A stretch of 64,000 nucleotides of DNA from Saccharothrix sp. S26 (GTDB taxonomy: Bacteria > Actinomycetota > Actinomycetes > Mycobacteriales > Pseudonocardiaceae). Shown piece by piece: positions 1 through 9,466 of this stretch (its first letter is position 1; the number at the start of each line of letters is the position of its first letter). The notes under the pieces were generated by a model, which did not search any database, was not told the DNA's origin, and was given only the letters and a program-made list of their open reading frames with translations. The translations under genes and the position numbers were made by a program. The stretch spans positions 105,478 through 169,477 of the forward strand of contig NZ_JAJUWT010000027.1 of assembly GCF_021390395.1 (NCBI RefSeq), given 5' to 3'.

Positions 1-275
<275 letters not shown>

Positions 276-276
<1 letters not shown>

Positions 277-1586
277 TAGCGGAGGAACCCTTCGTAGTTG
301 CGCTGCATGAGCTGGCTCTCGATCTGCTTCACGGTGTCGAGGCCGACACCGACCATGATCAGCACCGCCGTGCCGCCGAACGGGAAGTTCTGGTTCTGGC
401 CCTGACCGGTGAGGTCGAGGAACAGGTTCGGCAGGATGGCGACGATGCCCAGGTAGAGCGAGCCCGGCAGCGTGATCCGCCCCAAGACGAAGCGGAGGTA
501 CTCGGCGGTGGGACGTCCCGGCCGGATGCCCGGGATGAACCCGCCGAACTTCTTCATCTCGTCGGCGCGCTCGTCCGGGTTGAACGTGATGCCGACGTAG
601 AAGTAGGTGAAGAAGACGATCAGCAGGAAGTAGAGCGCGATGTGGACCGGGCTCGACTGGCTGACCAGGTGGGTGGCGACGAAGCTCTCCCACCAGTTGG
701 GGGCGGAACCGTCGGTGGAGGCGGTCAGCCTGGAGATGAGGTCCGGCAGGTACAGCAGCGACGAGGCGAAGATGACCGGGATGACACCGGCCTGGTTCAC
801 CTTCAGCGGCAGGTAGGTCGACGTGCCGCCGTACATCCGGCGGCCGATCATGCGCTTGGCGTACTGGACCGGGATGCGGCGCTGGGCCTGCTCCACGTAG
901 ATGACGCTCGCGATGATCAGCAGGGCCGCGACGCAGACCAGGAAGAAGGTCAGGCCACCGCGGTCGAGGATGATCTTGCCCTCGATCGGGATGCGGGCCG
1001 CGATGCCGGTGAAGATCAGCAGCGACATGCCGTTGCCGATCCCCTTCTCGGTGATGATCTCACCGAGCCACATGATCACGCTCGTGCCGGCGGTCATGGT
1101 GACCACGAGGACGATCAGGTTGAAGATGCTCTCGTCGGGGATGACGGGCACGTCGCAGTTCTGGAACAGCTGGTCGCGCACGGCCAGGGCGATGATGCCC
1201 GTGGACTGCAGGACCGCCAGCGCGATGGTCAGGTAGCGGGTGTACTGGGTCAGCTTGCCCTGACCCGCCTGCCCTTCCTTCTTCAGCTGCTCGAACCGCG
1301 GGATCACGACGGTGAGCAACTGGATGATGATGCTCGCCGTGATGTACGGCATGATGCCGAGCGCGAAGATCGACAAGTTCAGCAACGCGCCGCCGCTGAA
1401 CAGGTTGATCAGGGAGTAGATCCCCTGCTGGTCCACCTGCTCGACGCACTGTTTGACGTTCTTGAAGGAGACGCCCGGCGCGGGCATGGTGGCGCCCAAC
1501 CGGTACACCACGACGATCCCGAGTGTGAACAGGATCTTCTTGCGTAGGTCCGGCGTCGCGAGAGCCGAGCGGAATGCGCCGAGCAC
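276..1586 (-). CDS. secY: Protein translocase subunit SecY
   Basis: SecY is the membrane pore of the Sec translocon, partnered by SecE (also in this window) and SecG. From the chosen start the protein has 436 residues with about ten hydrophobic segments and the family hallmarks near the N-terminus (ATPDLRKKILFTLG) and C-terminus (PGRPTAEYLRFVLGRITLPG). I prefer the GTG start at 1586 because GGAGGT lies at 1591-1596, four bases upstream. An in-frame ATG at 1598 and a longer open frame up to 1655 exist but lack a Shine-Dalgarno site. Normally secY follows rplO directly. Here a lysE-type gene and a terminator intervene, so secY may use its own promoter. I saw no convincing -35/-10 pair in the 250-bp leader. 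Confidence 0.95.
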
Positions 1587-1633
1587 GCGAACCTCCATCA
1601 GCGTTGCCGCCCCACTGGGGTCGGCATCCTGCG

Positions 1634-1655
1634 GTGCCGGCTGTGTTGCCGGCAC
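1634..1655 (-). promoter_or_regulatory. Short perfect hairpin in the secY leader
   Basis: GTGCCGGC (1634-1641) and GCCGGCAC (1648-1655) form a perfect 8-bp stem with a 6-nt loop, about 48 bases upstream of the secY start. No T-run follows it on the minus strand, so it is not a typical terminator. Its role is unknown. Confidence 0.3.
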
Positions 1656-1839
1656 AGTCTTGCGGACATGCCGTCGACCATCGCCGACGGTGGCGGAAGC
1701 GACGGATAGCCGCGACCGACCCGGAGGGCATCCGGGTTCAGCCCGCGACTTTAACAGTCGCCTGGCCGATCGCCGTAGTCAGTCTTCCCTCACACTTCGT
1801 ACCCGATCGGCTACGGCCGCCGGCAAGCCCCCGAATGGA

Positions 1840-2436
1840 TCAAGTTCGACTGGTGGCCAGCAGGCCCGCCATGCCCAGCAGGACGGCCGCGGTGCCCCGG
1901 TCCAGCCTGGCCTTGGCCCGCCGGGTGAGCCCGGCCTTGCGGATGCCCGCGCCGAGCACCACGTACACGGTGCCGGCCAGCGCCTCGGCGGCCAGGTAGA
2001 CCGCGCCGAGGGCGGCGAGCTGCAGCGGGATCGGGCCGCGGGCCGGGTCGACGAACTGCGGCACGAACGCGGTGAAGATCAGCAGCGCCTTGGGGTTGGT
2101 GATCGCCACCAGGAACTCCTTGCGCAGGGGCGTGCCCTTCCCGGCCGGGGTTTCGGCGCCGCCCCGCGCCACCAGGATCCGCACGGCCAGGTAGACCAGG
2201 TAGGCGACACCGGCCCACTTGATCACGGTGAGCGCGGTCTGGCTCGCGGCCAGGATCGGCCCCAACCCGGCGACCACGGCCCCGACCATCAGGGAGAAGG
2301 CCGCAAGGCGGCCCAGGAGCGCCGTGGCGGCCCGCAACGGCCCGTGGTGGACCCCGTGGTGCATCCCGAGCAGGTTGTTGGCGCCAGGCGTCAGTGCGAC
2401 GAGCACCGACGCGCCGAAGAAGACCGCGAGCCACAT
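1840..2436 (-). CDS. LysE/RhtB-family amino-acid exporter
   Basis: This 198-residue polytopic membrane protein begins with the LysE/RhtB signature: a hydrophobic first helix followed by TPGANNLLGM. About six hydrophobic segments span the rest, and a short NPKALLIFTAFVPQF-type segment lies in the middle, as is common in the family. Members export amino acids or related small molecules using the proton gradient. The substrate cannot be read from sequence. No clear ribosome binding site precedes the ATG. The gene sits between the rplO terminator and secY, inside what is normally the continuous spc operon, so it looks like a lineage-specific insertion. It could supply the transcript on which secY rides. 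Confidence 0.85.
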   Translation of the reverse strand: MWLAVFFGASVLVALTPGANNLLGMHHGVHHGPLRAATALLGRLAAFSLMVGAVVAGLGPILAASQTALTVIKWAGVAYLVYLAVRILVARGGAETPAGKGTPLRKEFLVAITNPKALLIFTAFVPQFVDPARGPIPLQLAALGAVYLAAEALAGTVYVVLGAGIRKAGLTRRAKARLDRGTAAVLLGMAGLLATSRT

Positions 2437-2631
2437 GCGAGCACGCTAACCGGCCCGCCAACCGCTTTTACGCCCTGCGCGAACGGCCGTCCCACCAGCC
2501 GCCCCGGCCGGCGGGACAGGCCGGCAACCGTCAAAAAGAGACCGTCTCACGTGCACGTCGGACCTGCCCACGAACCCAGACCGGAACGTCCCATCCGTGC
2601 AAATCACCCAAACCACCGTCACCCGGCCACG

Positions 2632-2668
2632 CGAACGGCCCCGGAGCGGGAGGCTCCGGGGCCGTTCG
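2632..2668 (-). terminator. Strong terminator hairpin after rplO
   Basis: A perfect 16-bp stem (2632-2647 with 2653-2668) encloses a 5-nt loop that reads GGGAG on the plus strand. It starts 15 bases beyond the rplO stop. No T-run follows, which is common for GC-rich actinomycete terminators. It would end the S10-spc transcript before lysE and secY. Confidence 0.75.
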
Positions 2669-2683
2669 GCAGTGCTTCGTGCG

Positions 2684-3127
2684 TCAGAGCACGGTGGTGG
2701 TGCCACCGGCGGCGGCGATCTTCTCGACCGCGCTGCCGGAGAACTTGTTCGCCACGACGTCGAGCTTGACGCCGTCCAGGTCACCCTCGCCGAGGACCTT
2801 CACGAGCTCGTTCTTGCGCACCAGGCCCGCGTGGACCAGCGCGTCCACGTCCACCCGACCACCCTCGGGGAACACCCGGGCGAGGTCGCCCACGTTCACC
2901 ACCTGGTACTCGGTGCGGAACGGGTTGCGGAAGCCCTTCAGCTTCGGCAGGCGCATGTGCAGCGGCATCTGGCCACCCTCGAAGCGCGGCGAGACGTTCT
3001 TCCGCGCTCCGGTGCCCTTCGTGCCGCGACCGGCCGTCTTGCCCTTGGAGCCCTCACCGCGACCGACACGGGTCTTCGCGGTCTTGGCGCCGGGGGCCGG
3101 ACGCAGGTCATGGATCTTGATGGTCAC
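2684..3127 (-). CDS. rplO: 50S ribosomal protein L15
   Basis: L15 is a 23S rRNA-binding protein of the large subunit. The 147 residues show the typical basic N-terminus (HDLRPAPGAK, RVGRGEGSGKG-like glycine/arginine stretch at about 20-45) and a C-terminal half with KVLGEGDL. The start is GTG at 3127, which overlaps the rpmD stop as GTGA and follows a GGAGGTC Shine-Dalgarno site. It is the last gene of the spc operon here. Confidence 0.97.
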   Translation of the reverse strand: MTIKIHDLRPAPGAKTAKTRVGRGEGSKGKTAGRGTKGTGARKNVSPRFEGGQMPLHMRLPKLKGFRNPFRTEYQVVNVGDLARVFPEGGRVDVDALVHAGLVRKNELVKVLGEGDLDGVKLDVVANKFSGSAVEKIAAAGGTTTVL

Positions 3128-3309
3128 GACTGGACCTCCTCGACGACCACCAGGTGGCGCACGGCGTGGATGAGCCCGCGCACCTGCGGCGTGTCCTCCC
3201 GGACCACCGACTGGCGGATCTTGCGCAACCCCAGGGTCCGGAGGGACTCACGGTGGTTGTGCTTGGTACCGATGCTGCTCTTGACCTGGGTCACCTTGAG
3301 CTGCGCCAT
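3124..3309 (-). CDS. rpmD: 50S ribosomal protein L30
   Basis: L30 is a small large-subunit protein. The 61 residues match the short bacterial form, with KVTQVKSSIG at the start and LGLRKIRQSVVRED in the middle. The ATG at 3309 lies two bases after the rpsE stop, and the stop overlaps the rplO GTG. Both gaps indicate tight coupling within the spc operon. Confidence 0.96.
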   Translation of the reverse strand: MAQLKVTQVKSSIGTKHNHRESLRTLGLRKIRQSVVREDTPQVRGLIHAVRHLVVVEEVQS

Positions 3310-3311
3310 GG

Positions 3312-3917
3312 TCACACCGCCCCTGCACGGGCACGGAGCATGCCGGCGGGGGCCACGTCCTCCAGGGGCAGACCGCGGCGAGCGGCCACCTCCTCGGGAC
3401 GCTGCAGGCCCTTCAGGGCCGCCACGGTCGCGTGCACGATGTTGATGGCGTTGTCCGAGCCCAGCGACTTGCTCAGCACGTCGTGGACGCCGGCGCACTC
3501 CAGCACCGCGCGGACCGCGCCACCGGCGATGACACCGGTACCGGCCGACGCCGGGCGCAGCAGCACGACACCGGCCGCCTTCTCGCCCTGCACCGGGTGA
3601 GGGATCGTGCCCGCGATGCGGGGGACGCGGAAGAAGTTCTTCTTCGCCTCCTCCACACCCTTGGCGATCGCCGCCGGGACTTCCTTGGCCTTGCCGTAGC
3701 CGACACCGACCATGCCGTCACCGTCGCCGACCACGACCAGCGCGGTGAAGCTGAAGCGACGACCACCCTTCACGACCTTGGAGACGCGGTTGATCGCAAC
3801 CACGCGCTCCAGGTGCGGGGTCTTCTCCTGGGCCGCGCCGCCGCGGCCGCCGTCACGACGGTCGCGACGCTCTCCGCGCTCGCCCCCGCCGCCTTCGCGA
3901 CGCGTGCGTCCTGGCAT
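3312..3917 (-). CDS. rpsE: 30S ribosomal protein S5
   Basis: S5 helps decoding accuracy and mRNA unwinding at the entry channel. The 201 residues comprise a lineage-typical arginine/glycine-rich tail (1-30), the double-stranded-RNA-binding domain (LERVVAINRVSKVVKGGRRFSF and VGYGKAKEVPAAI), and the C-terminal domain with GVIAGGAVRAVLE. The Gly/Arg tail is longer than in E. coli, which is usual for actinobacteria. Confidence 0.97.
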   Translation of the reverse strand: MPGRTRREGGGGERGERRDRRDGGRGGAAQEKTPHLERVVAINRVSKVVKGGRRFSFTALVVVGDGDGMVGVGYGKAKEVPAAIAKGVEEAKKNFFRVPRIAGTIPHPVQGEKAAGVVLLRPASAGTGVIAGGAVRAVLECAGVHDVLSKSLGSDNAINIVHATVAALKGLQRPEEVAARRGLPLEDVAPAGMLRARAGAV

Positions 3918-3951
3918 CAGGCGTCCCTCTCAATTCGGTTCATGTGCATTG

Positions 3952-4350
3952 TCAGAACTCCAGCCCCGCCTCACGGGCGGCATCGGCCAGAGCGGCGATC
4001 CGACCGTGGTAGGCGTTGCCGCCGCGGTCGAAGACCACCTTGGTGATCCCGGCGTCCTTGGCGCGGGCGGCGGCCAGCTGGCCGACCTTCGCCGCACGGG
4101 CCTTCTTGTCGCCGTCGATCGACCGGACGTCCGCCTCCACGGAGGACGCCGCCGCCAGGGTGTGGCCGGCGAGGTCGTCGATGATCTGCACGGTGATGTG
4201 CTTCGACGACCGGTGCACCACCAGGCGCGGGCGCTCCGCGGTGCCGCTGACCTTCTTGCGGAGGCGGAAGTGACGGCGGGTCTTGGCGATGCGGCGAGTG
4301 GTCGAGATGTCCTTGCCCACCGGCTTGCGCTTCGTTGCAGTCTCGCTCAT
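3952..4350 (-). CDS. rplR: 50S ribosomal protein L18
   Basis: L18 binds 5S rRNA and helps anchor it in the large subunit. The protein has 132 residues, with the family pattern RRHFRLRKKVSGTAERPRL near residues 25-45 and VVFDRGGNAYHGRIAALADAA near the C-terminus. It follows rplF by one base, which suggests coupled translation. Confidence 0.97.
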   Translation of the reverse strand: MSETATKRKPVGKDISTTRRIAKTRRHFRLRKKVSGTAERPRLVVHRSSKHITVQIIDDLAGHTLAAASSVEADVRSIDGDKKARAAKVGQLAAARAKDAGITKVVFDRGGNAYHGRIAALADAAREAGLEF

Positions 4351-4351
4351 G

Positions 4352-4891
4352 TCACTTACCCGTCTTTCCGACCTTGCGGCGGATCTTCTCGCCCGCGTAC
4401 CGCACGCCCTTGCCCTTGTACGGGTCGGGCTTGCGGAGCTTGCGGATGTTGGCGGCGACCTCGCCCACGAGCTGCTTGTCGATGCCGGACACGGAGAACC
4501 GGGTCGGGGTCTCCACCGCGAAGGTGATGCCCGCGGGGGCCTCCACCTTCACCGGGTGGCTGTAGCCCAGCGCGAACTCCAGGTCGGAGCCCTTGAGCGC
4601 CACGCGGTAACCGACGCCGTGGATCTCCATCTTCTTCTCGTAGCCCTGGGTCACGCCCACGACCATGTTCTGCACCAGGGTGCGCGACAGGCCGTGCAGC
4701 GACCGGCTGCGACGCTCGTCGTTCGGGCGCTTCACCTCGAGGGTGCCGTCGTCGGCCTTCTCGATGATGATCGGCTCGGCGATGGTCAGCGACAGGGTGC
4801 CCTTGGGCCCCTTGACGCTCACAGCCTGGCCGTCGATGTTCACGTCGACCCCGGAGGGGACGGTGATCGGCAGTTTTCCGATGCGCGACAT
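4352..4891 (-). CDS. rplF: 50S ribosomal protein L6
   Basis: L6 binds 23S rRNA near the sarcin-ricin loop and the factor-binding site. The 179 residues show both duplicated alpha/beta domains and the C-terminal signature PDPYKGKGVRYAGEKIRRKVGKTGK. Its length equals the usual 177-180 residues. It is the sixth gene of the spc operon. Confidence 0.97.
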   Translation of the reverse strand: MSRIGKLPITVPSGVDVNIDGQAVSVKGPKGTLSLTIAEPIIIEKADDGTLEVKRPNDERRSRSLHGLSRTLVQNMVVGVTQGYEKKMEIHGVGYRVALKGSDLEFALGYSHPVKVEAPAGITFAVETPTRFSVSGIDKQLVGEVAANIRKLRKPDPYKGKGVRYAGEKIRRKVGKTGK

Positions 4892-4908
4892 TGCCTAGTC
4901 CCCCTTCC

Positions 4909-5307
4909 TCACCAGACGTAGGCGAGGACTTCTCCGCCCACGCCCGACTTGTTGGCCTGGCGGTCGGTCATCAGACCGCCAGAGGTCGAAATGATCGCGA
5001 CGCCCAGACCGCCCAGCACCTTCGGCAGGTTGGTCGACTTCGCGTACACACGCAGACCGGGCTTCGACACGCGACGGAGGCCGGCGATGCTGCGCTCCCG
5101 GTTCGGGCCGTACTTCAGCTCGATAACCAGGTTCTTGGCCACCTCGCCCTGCTCATCGCGGTAGCTCGCGATGTAGCCCTCGCGCTTGAGGATCTCGGCG
5201 ATGTTGGCCTTCAACTTCGAGTGCGGCATCACGACCTTGTCGTGGTAAGCCGAGTTCGCGTTCCGCAGACGCGTCAACATGTCTGCGATCGGGTCGGTCA
5301 TCGTCAT
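4909..5307 (-). CDS. rpsH: 30S ribosomal protein S8
   Basis: S8 binds the central domain of 16S rRNA and in many bacteria regulates its own operon. The 132 residues begin with the conserved TDPIADMLTRLRNAN and end with the family motif STSGGLMTDRQANKSGVGGEVL. The length matches the family. Confidence 0.97.
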   Translation of the reverse strand: MTMTDPIADMLTRLRNANSAYHDKVVMPHSKLKANIAEILKREGYIASYRDEQGEVAKNLVIELKYGPNRERSIAGLRRVSKPGLRVYAKSTNLPKVLGGLGVAIISTSGGLMTDRQANKSGVGGEVLAYVW

Positions 5308-5432
5308 GGTGACCTGGTCAACCTTTCTCGCTGCGGTTCCCCAGCCAGGGTCCGAGCCGGCCTCGCGGCCGGCTGGTCGTGGACGGGCCTACAGCGAAGT
5401 GATGAGTCAAAAAACCTGCCGCCGAGCCGGAT

Positions 5433-5618
5433 CTACCAGCTGGACTTGTTCACACCGGGCAGCTCGCCCCGGTGCGCCATCTCGCGGAGGCAGATCCGGC
5501 ACAGGCCGAACTTGCGGAACACCGAGTGCGGGCGACCGCAACGCTGGCAGCGGGTGTAACCCCGCACCTTGAACTTCGGCTTGGCCGCGGCCTTGTTGAT
5601 CAGCGCCTTCTTGGCCAT
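5433..5618 (-). CDS. rpsN: 30S ribosomal protein S14, zinc-binding type Z
   Basis: S14 sits in the head of the small subunit. This 61-residue short form carries four cysteines in two CxxC pairs (C24, C27, C40, C43), the zinc-ribbon version used under zinc-replete conditions. The ATG at 5618 lies two bases after the rplE stop. Actinobacteria often also carry a zinc-free long S14 elsewhere; none is seen here. The 125-bp gap between this gene and rpsH is the longest in the spc segment. Confidence 0.96.
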   Translation of the reverse strand: MAKKALINKAAAKPKFKVRGYTRCQRCGRPHSVFRKFGLCRICLREMAHRGELPGVNKSSW

Positions 5619-5620
5619 GA

Positions 5621-6184
5621 TCAGTTCTCCTTGAACGGGAAGCCCAGGAGCTTCAGCAGCGCCCGGCCCTCTTCGTCGTTGGTCGCGGTCGTGACCACGG
5701 TGATGTCCATACCGCGGGGACGGTCGATGGCGTCCGGGTCGATCTCGTGGAACATCGACTGCTCGTTGAGGCCGAACGTGTAGTTGCCGTTGCCGTCGAA
5801 CTGCTTGCCCGACAGGCCGCGGAAGTCGCGGATGCGCGGGAGCGCGATCGTCAGCAGGCGGTCCAGGAACTCCCACATGCGGTCGCCGCGCAGCGTGACG
5901 CGCGCGCCGATCGGCATGCCCTCGCGCAGCTTGAACTGCGCGATGGACTTGCGGGCCCGGCGGACCTCGGGACGCTGGCCGGTGATGATCGACAGGTCCT
6001 TGACGGCACCCTCGATCAGCTTGCCGTCGCGGGCGGCGTCACCGACACCCATGTTGACGACGACCTTCACCAGGCCCGGGATCTGCATGACGTTGGCGTA
6101 CTCGAACTGCTCGCGCAGCGAGGCGACGATCTCCTCGCGGTAGCGGGTCTTCAGCCGCGGCATGGTCTTCTCAACGGTGGTCAT
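5621..6184 (-). CDS. rplE: 50S ribosomal protein L5
   Basis: L5 binds 5S rRNA and forms inter-subunit bridge B1b. The protein has 187 residues with the conserved MNVGVGDA-type segment (VVVNMGVGDAARDGK), GQRPEVRRARKSIAQFKLREG and FDGNGNYTFGLNEQ. The ATG overlaps the rplX stop by one base (TGATG). Confidence 0.97.
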   Translation of the reverse strand: MTTVEKTMPRLKTRYREEIVASLREQFEYANVMQIPGLVKVVVNMGVGDAARDGKLIEGAVKDLSIITGQRPEVRRARKSIAQFKLREGMPIGARVTLRGDRMWEFLDRLLTIALPRIRDFRGLSGKQFDGNGNYTFGLNEQSMFHEIDPDAIDRPRGMDITVVTTATNDEEGRALLKLLGFPFKEN

Positions 6185-6498
6185 CAGATGTCCTTCCCGT
6201 TACGACGGGAAATGCGGACCCGCTTGCCCTCGTCGTTCGTCCGGTAGCCCACACGGGTCGGCTTGCCGTCCGAGTCGACCACCATCACGTTGGACACGTG
6301 GATGGGAGCCTCCTGGGTCACGATGCCGCCCGACTGCGCGCCGCGCTCGGTCTGCGTGATCCGGGTGTGCTTCTTCATGCGGTTGACGCCCTCGACCAGG
6401 ACGCGGTTCTCAGCGGGGTAGGCCTGGATGACCTTGCCGCGAGCACCCTTGTCCTTGCCGGCGATAACCACGACGGTGTCGCCCTTCTTCACCTTCAT
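6184..6498 (-). CDS. rplX: 50S ribosomal protein L24
   Basis: L24 is an assembly-initiator protein of the large subunit. The 104 residues open with a KOW motif (KKGDTVVVIAGKDKGARGKV) and continue with RVLVEGVNRMKKHTR, both diagnostic. The gene is coupled to rplE through a one-base stop/start overlap. Confidence 0.97.
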   Translation of the reverse strand: MKVKKGDTVVVIAGKDKGARGKVIQAYPAENRVLVEGVNRMKKHTRITQTERGAQSGGIVTQEAPIHVSNVMVVDSDGKPTRVGYRTNDEGKRVRISRRNGKDI

Positions 6499-6500
6499 GG

Positions 6501-6869
6501 TCAGAGCACCTCCGGCGCCAACGAGATGATCTTCATGAACTTCTTGTCGCGCAGCTCACGACCGACCGGGCCGAAGATGCGGGTGCCCCGCGGCTCGTTG
6601 TCGTTCTTGATGAGCACCGCGGCGTTCTCGTCGAACCGGATGTAAGAGCCGTCGGGACGGCGCTTCTCCTTGACGGTGCGGACGATGACCGCCTTGACGA
6701 CGTCGCCCTTCTTGACGCCGGCACCCGGGATGGCCTGCTTCACCGTCGCGACGATGATGTCCCCGATGCCCGCGTAGCGGCGGCCCGAGCCACCGAGAAC
6801 ACGGATGCAGAGGATTTCCTTCGCACCGGTGTTGTCGGCGACGCGCAGCCGCGACTCCTGCTGGATCAC
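6501..6869 (-). CDS. rplN: 50S ribosomal protein L14
   Basis: L14 lies at the subunit interface (bridge B8). It has 122 residues, exactly the usual length, starting MIQQESRLRVADNTGAKE and ending with the conserved GPVGRELRDKKFMKIISLAPEVL. It is the first gene of the spc part; a 78-bp gap separates it from rpsQ. Confidence 0.98.
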   Translation of the reverse strand: MIQQESRLRVADNTGAKEILCIRVLGGSGRRYAGIGDIIVATVKQAIPGAGVKKGDVVKAVIVRTVKEKRRPDGSYIRFDENAAVLIKNDNEPRGTRIFGPVGRELRDKKFMKIISLAPEVL

Positions 6870-6947
6870 TTACCTGCTCCTTGACCATTCCTGGCCCGCC
6901 AGATTTCCGACCTGACGGGCTCGGTCGGCTGTGCCCGTTCTGTGGGC

Positions 6948-7229
6948 TTACTTGGCCTTCTCGAGGATCTCGACGAGGCGCCAGCGCTTGGTGGCCGACA
7001 GCGGCCGCGTCTCCATCAGCAGGACGCGGTCGCCGATGCCGGCGGTGTTCTGCTCGTCGTGCGCCTTCACCTTGGTGGTGGAGCGCATGACCTTCGAGTA
7101 CCGGCGGTGCTTCGTGCGGTCCTCGACCGCCACCACGATCGTCTTGTCCATCTTGTCGGACACGACGTAGCCCTCGCGGACCTTGCGGTCGTTGCGAACC
7201 TCGGTAGTCACTTCGTTGTTCTCGCTCAT
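6948..7229 (-). CDS. rpsQ: 30S ribosomal protein S17
   Basis: S17 is a primary 16S rRNA-binding protein with an OB fold. The 93 residues contain REGYVVSDKMDKTIVVAVE and HRRYSKVMRSTTKVKAHDE, typical of the family. It overlaps the end of rpmC by four bases (ATGA-type). It is the last gene of the S10 segment before a short gap to rplN. Confidence 0.96.
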   Translation of the reverse strand: MSENNEVTTEVRNDRKVREGYVVSDKMDKTIVVAVEDRTKHRRYSKVMRSTTKVKAHDEQNTAGIGDRVLLMETRPLSATKRWRLVEILEKAK

Positions 7230-7474
7230 GCCGCACCCTCACCAGTGGAAACCGCGTCGGGAGAGGCCGAGAGGCCCAGCTCCCGTTCCCGCATCACGGT
7301 GTAGATCCGGGCGATCTCGTGCCGGACCGTGCGCAGGCGGCGGTTGTTGTCGAGCTGCCCGGTGGCCATCTGGAAGCGGAGGTTGAACAGCTCCTCCTTC
7401 GCCTCCTTCAGGCGCAGCACGAGCTCTTCCTCGGTGAGCTCACGCAGCTCGGAAGCGGTGGTACCCGCTGCCAT
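7226..7474 (-). CDS. rpmC: 50S ribosomal protein L29
   Basis: L29 lies at the exit of the peptide tunnel, where signal recognition particle and trigger factor dock. The 82 residues show the helical core ELRELTEEELVLRLKEAKEELFNLRFQMATGQLDN. The protein is slightly longer than the E. coli one because of short tails at both ends. It shares one base with the rplP stop. Confidence 0.96.
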   Translation of the reverse strand: MAAGTTASELRELTEEELVLRLKEAKEELFNLRFQMATGQLDNNRRLRTVRHEIARIYTVMRERELGLSASPDAVSTGEGAA

Positions 7475-7893
7475 CAGAACTCACCACCCTCACGCGTAAC
7501 GATGCGGCACTTCATCGGGAGCTTGTGGATCGCGCGACGCAGCGCCTCGCGGGCCACAGCCTCGTTCGGGAAGCTCATCTCGAAGAGCACCCGACCCGGC
7601 TTGATGTTGGCCACCCACCACTCCGGCGAACCCTTACCGGAACCCATGCGGGTCTCGGCGGGCTTCTTGGTCAGCGGGCGGTCCGGGAAGATGTTGATCC
7701 AGACCTTGCCACCACGGCGGATGTGCCGGGTGATGGCGATACGAGCCGACTCGATCTGCCGGTTGGTCACGTAGGCGGGCTCCAGAGCCTGGATGCCGTA
7801 CTCGCCGAAGGTGACCTTCGTGCCGCCCTTGGCAGCACCGGACCGTCCGGGGTGGTGCTGCTTGCGGTGCTTAACCCTGCGCGGGATGAGCAC
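7474..7893 (-). CDS. rplP: 50S ribosomal protein L16
   Basis: L16 contacts the A-site and P-site tRNAs on the large subunit. The protein has 139 residues, with the N-terminal RRVKHRKQHHPGR and the central GKVWINIFPDRPLTKKPAETRMGSGKG, both hallmarks. It follows rpsC by three bases. Confidence 0.97.
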   Translation of the reverse strand: MLIPRRVKHRKQHHPGRSGAAKGGTKVTFGEYGIQALEPAYVTNRQIESARIAITRHIRRGGKVWINIFPDRPLTKKPAETRMGSGKGSPEWWVANIKPGRVLFEMSFPNEAVAREALRRAIHKLPMKCRIVTREGGEF

Positions 7894-7896
7894 GAC

Positions 7897-8714
<818 letters not shown>

Positions 8715-8715
<1 letters not shown>

Positions 8716-9131
8716 TACCGAGCCCCCTTCCTGTCAGCGCCGGCCTTCGCGCTGGTCTTCTTCGGACGGCTCTCCACCTCGACGGTGATGTGGCTCGTCC
8801 GCTTGCGGATCCGGTAGGCGCGGCCCTGGGCGCGCGGGCGGAACCGCTTGAGGGTCGGACCCTCGTCCACGTAGACCTTCGACACCCACAGGGTGTCGGG
8901 GTCGAGGGACAGGTTGTTCTCGGCGTTGGCCACGGCGCTCTGCAGCACCTTGCGGACCGGCTCAGATGCCGCCTGCGGCGCGAACTGGAGCACGGCCAGG
9001 GCCTCGCTGGCGCTACGACCCCTGATGAGCTCGACGACGCGACGCACCTTCATGGGCGTGTCACGGACGTAGCGAGCCCGAGCCACGGCGCGCGGGAACT
9101 CCGGCGCTTCGGCTTCGTTACGGGCGTTCAT
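8715..9131 (-). CDS. rplV: 50S ribosomal protein L22
   Basis: L22 lines the polypeptide exit tunnel and is a site of macrolide-resistance changes. The 138 residues contain ARYVRDTPMKVRRVVELIRG and the tunnel beta-hairpin region ending RAQGRAYRIRKRTSHITV, as in other bacteria. Nothing unusual is seen. Confidence 0.97.
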
Positions 9132-9166
9132 CGCTGCTTCCCCTTGCTCTTCCTCTAGTTCGTCGC

Positions 9167-9448
9167 CTAGCGACGGCGCGACTTCCGGTCGTCCTTGATG
9201 TGGCCCTTGAACGTGCGGGTCGGGGCGAACTCGCCGAGCTTGTGCCCGACCATCGCCTCCGTCACGAACACCGGCACGTGCTTGCGGCCGTCGTGCACCG
9301 CGATCGTGTGGCCCAACATGTCGGGGATGATCGTCGACCGGCGGGACCAGGTCTTGATGACGGTCTTCTTGCCCGACTCGTTGAGGACGTCCACCTTCTT
9401 GAGCAGGTGGTCGTCCACGAAGGGGCCCTTCTTAAGGCTGCGAGGCAT
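9167..9448 (-). CDS. rpsS: 30S ribosomal protein S19
   Basis: S19 lies in the head of the small subunit and contacts the A-site region. It has 93 residues, the standard length, beginning MPRSLKKGPFVDDHLLKKV and carrying GHTIAVHDGRKHVPVFVTEAMVGHKLGEFAPTR in the second half. Confidence 0.98.
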   Translation of the reverse strand: MPRSLKKGPFVDDHLLKKVDVLNESGKKTVIKTWSRRSTIIPDMLGHTIAVHDGRKHVPVFVTEAMVGHKLGEFAPTRTFKGHIKDDRKSRRR

Positions 9449-9466
9449 CCTTCACTCCCTCCCTGC

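Noticed and set aside
642..1547. Long open frame on the plus strand through secY
   Set aside because: It is the high-GC shadow of secY, with low-complexity Asp/Arg/Gln composition and no ribosome binding site.
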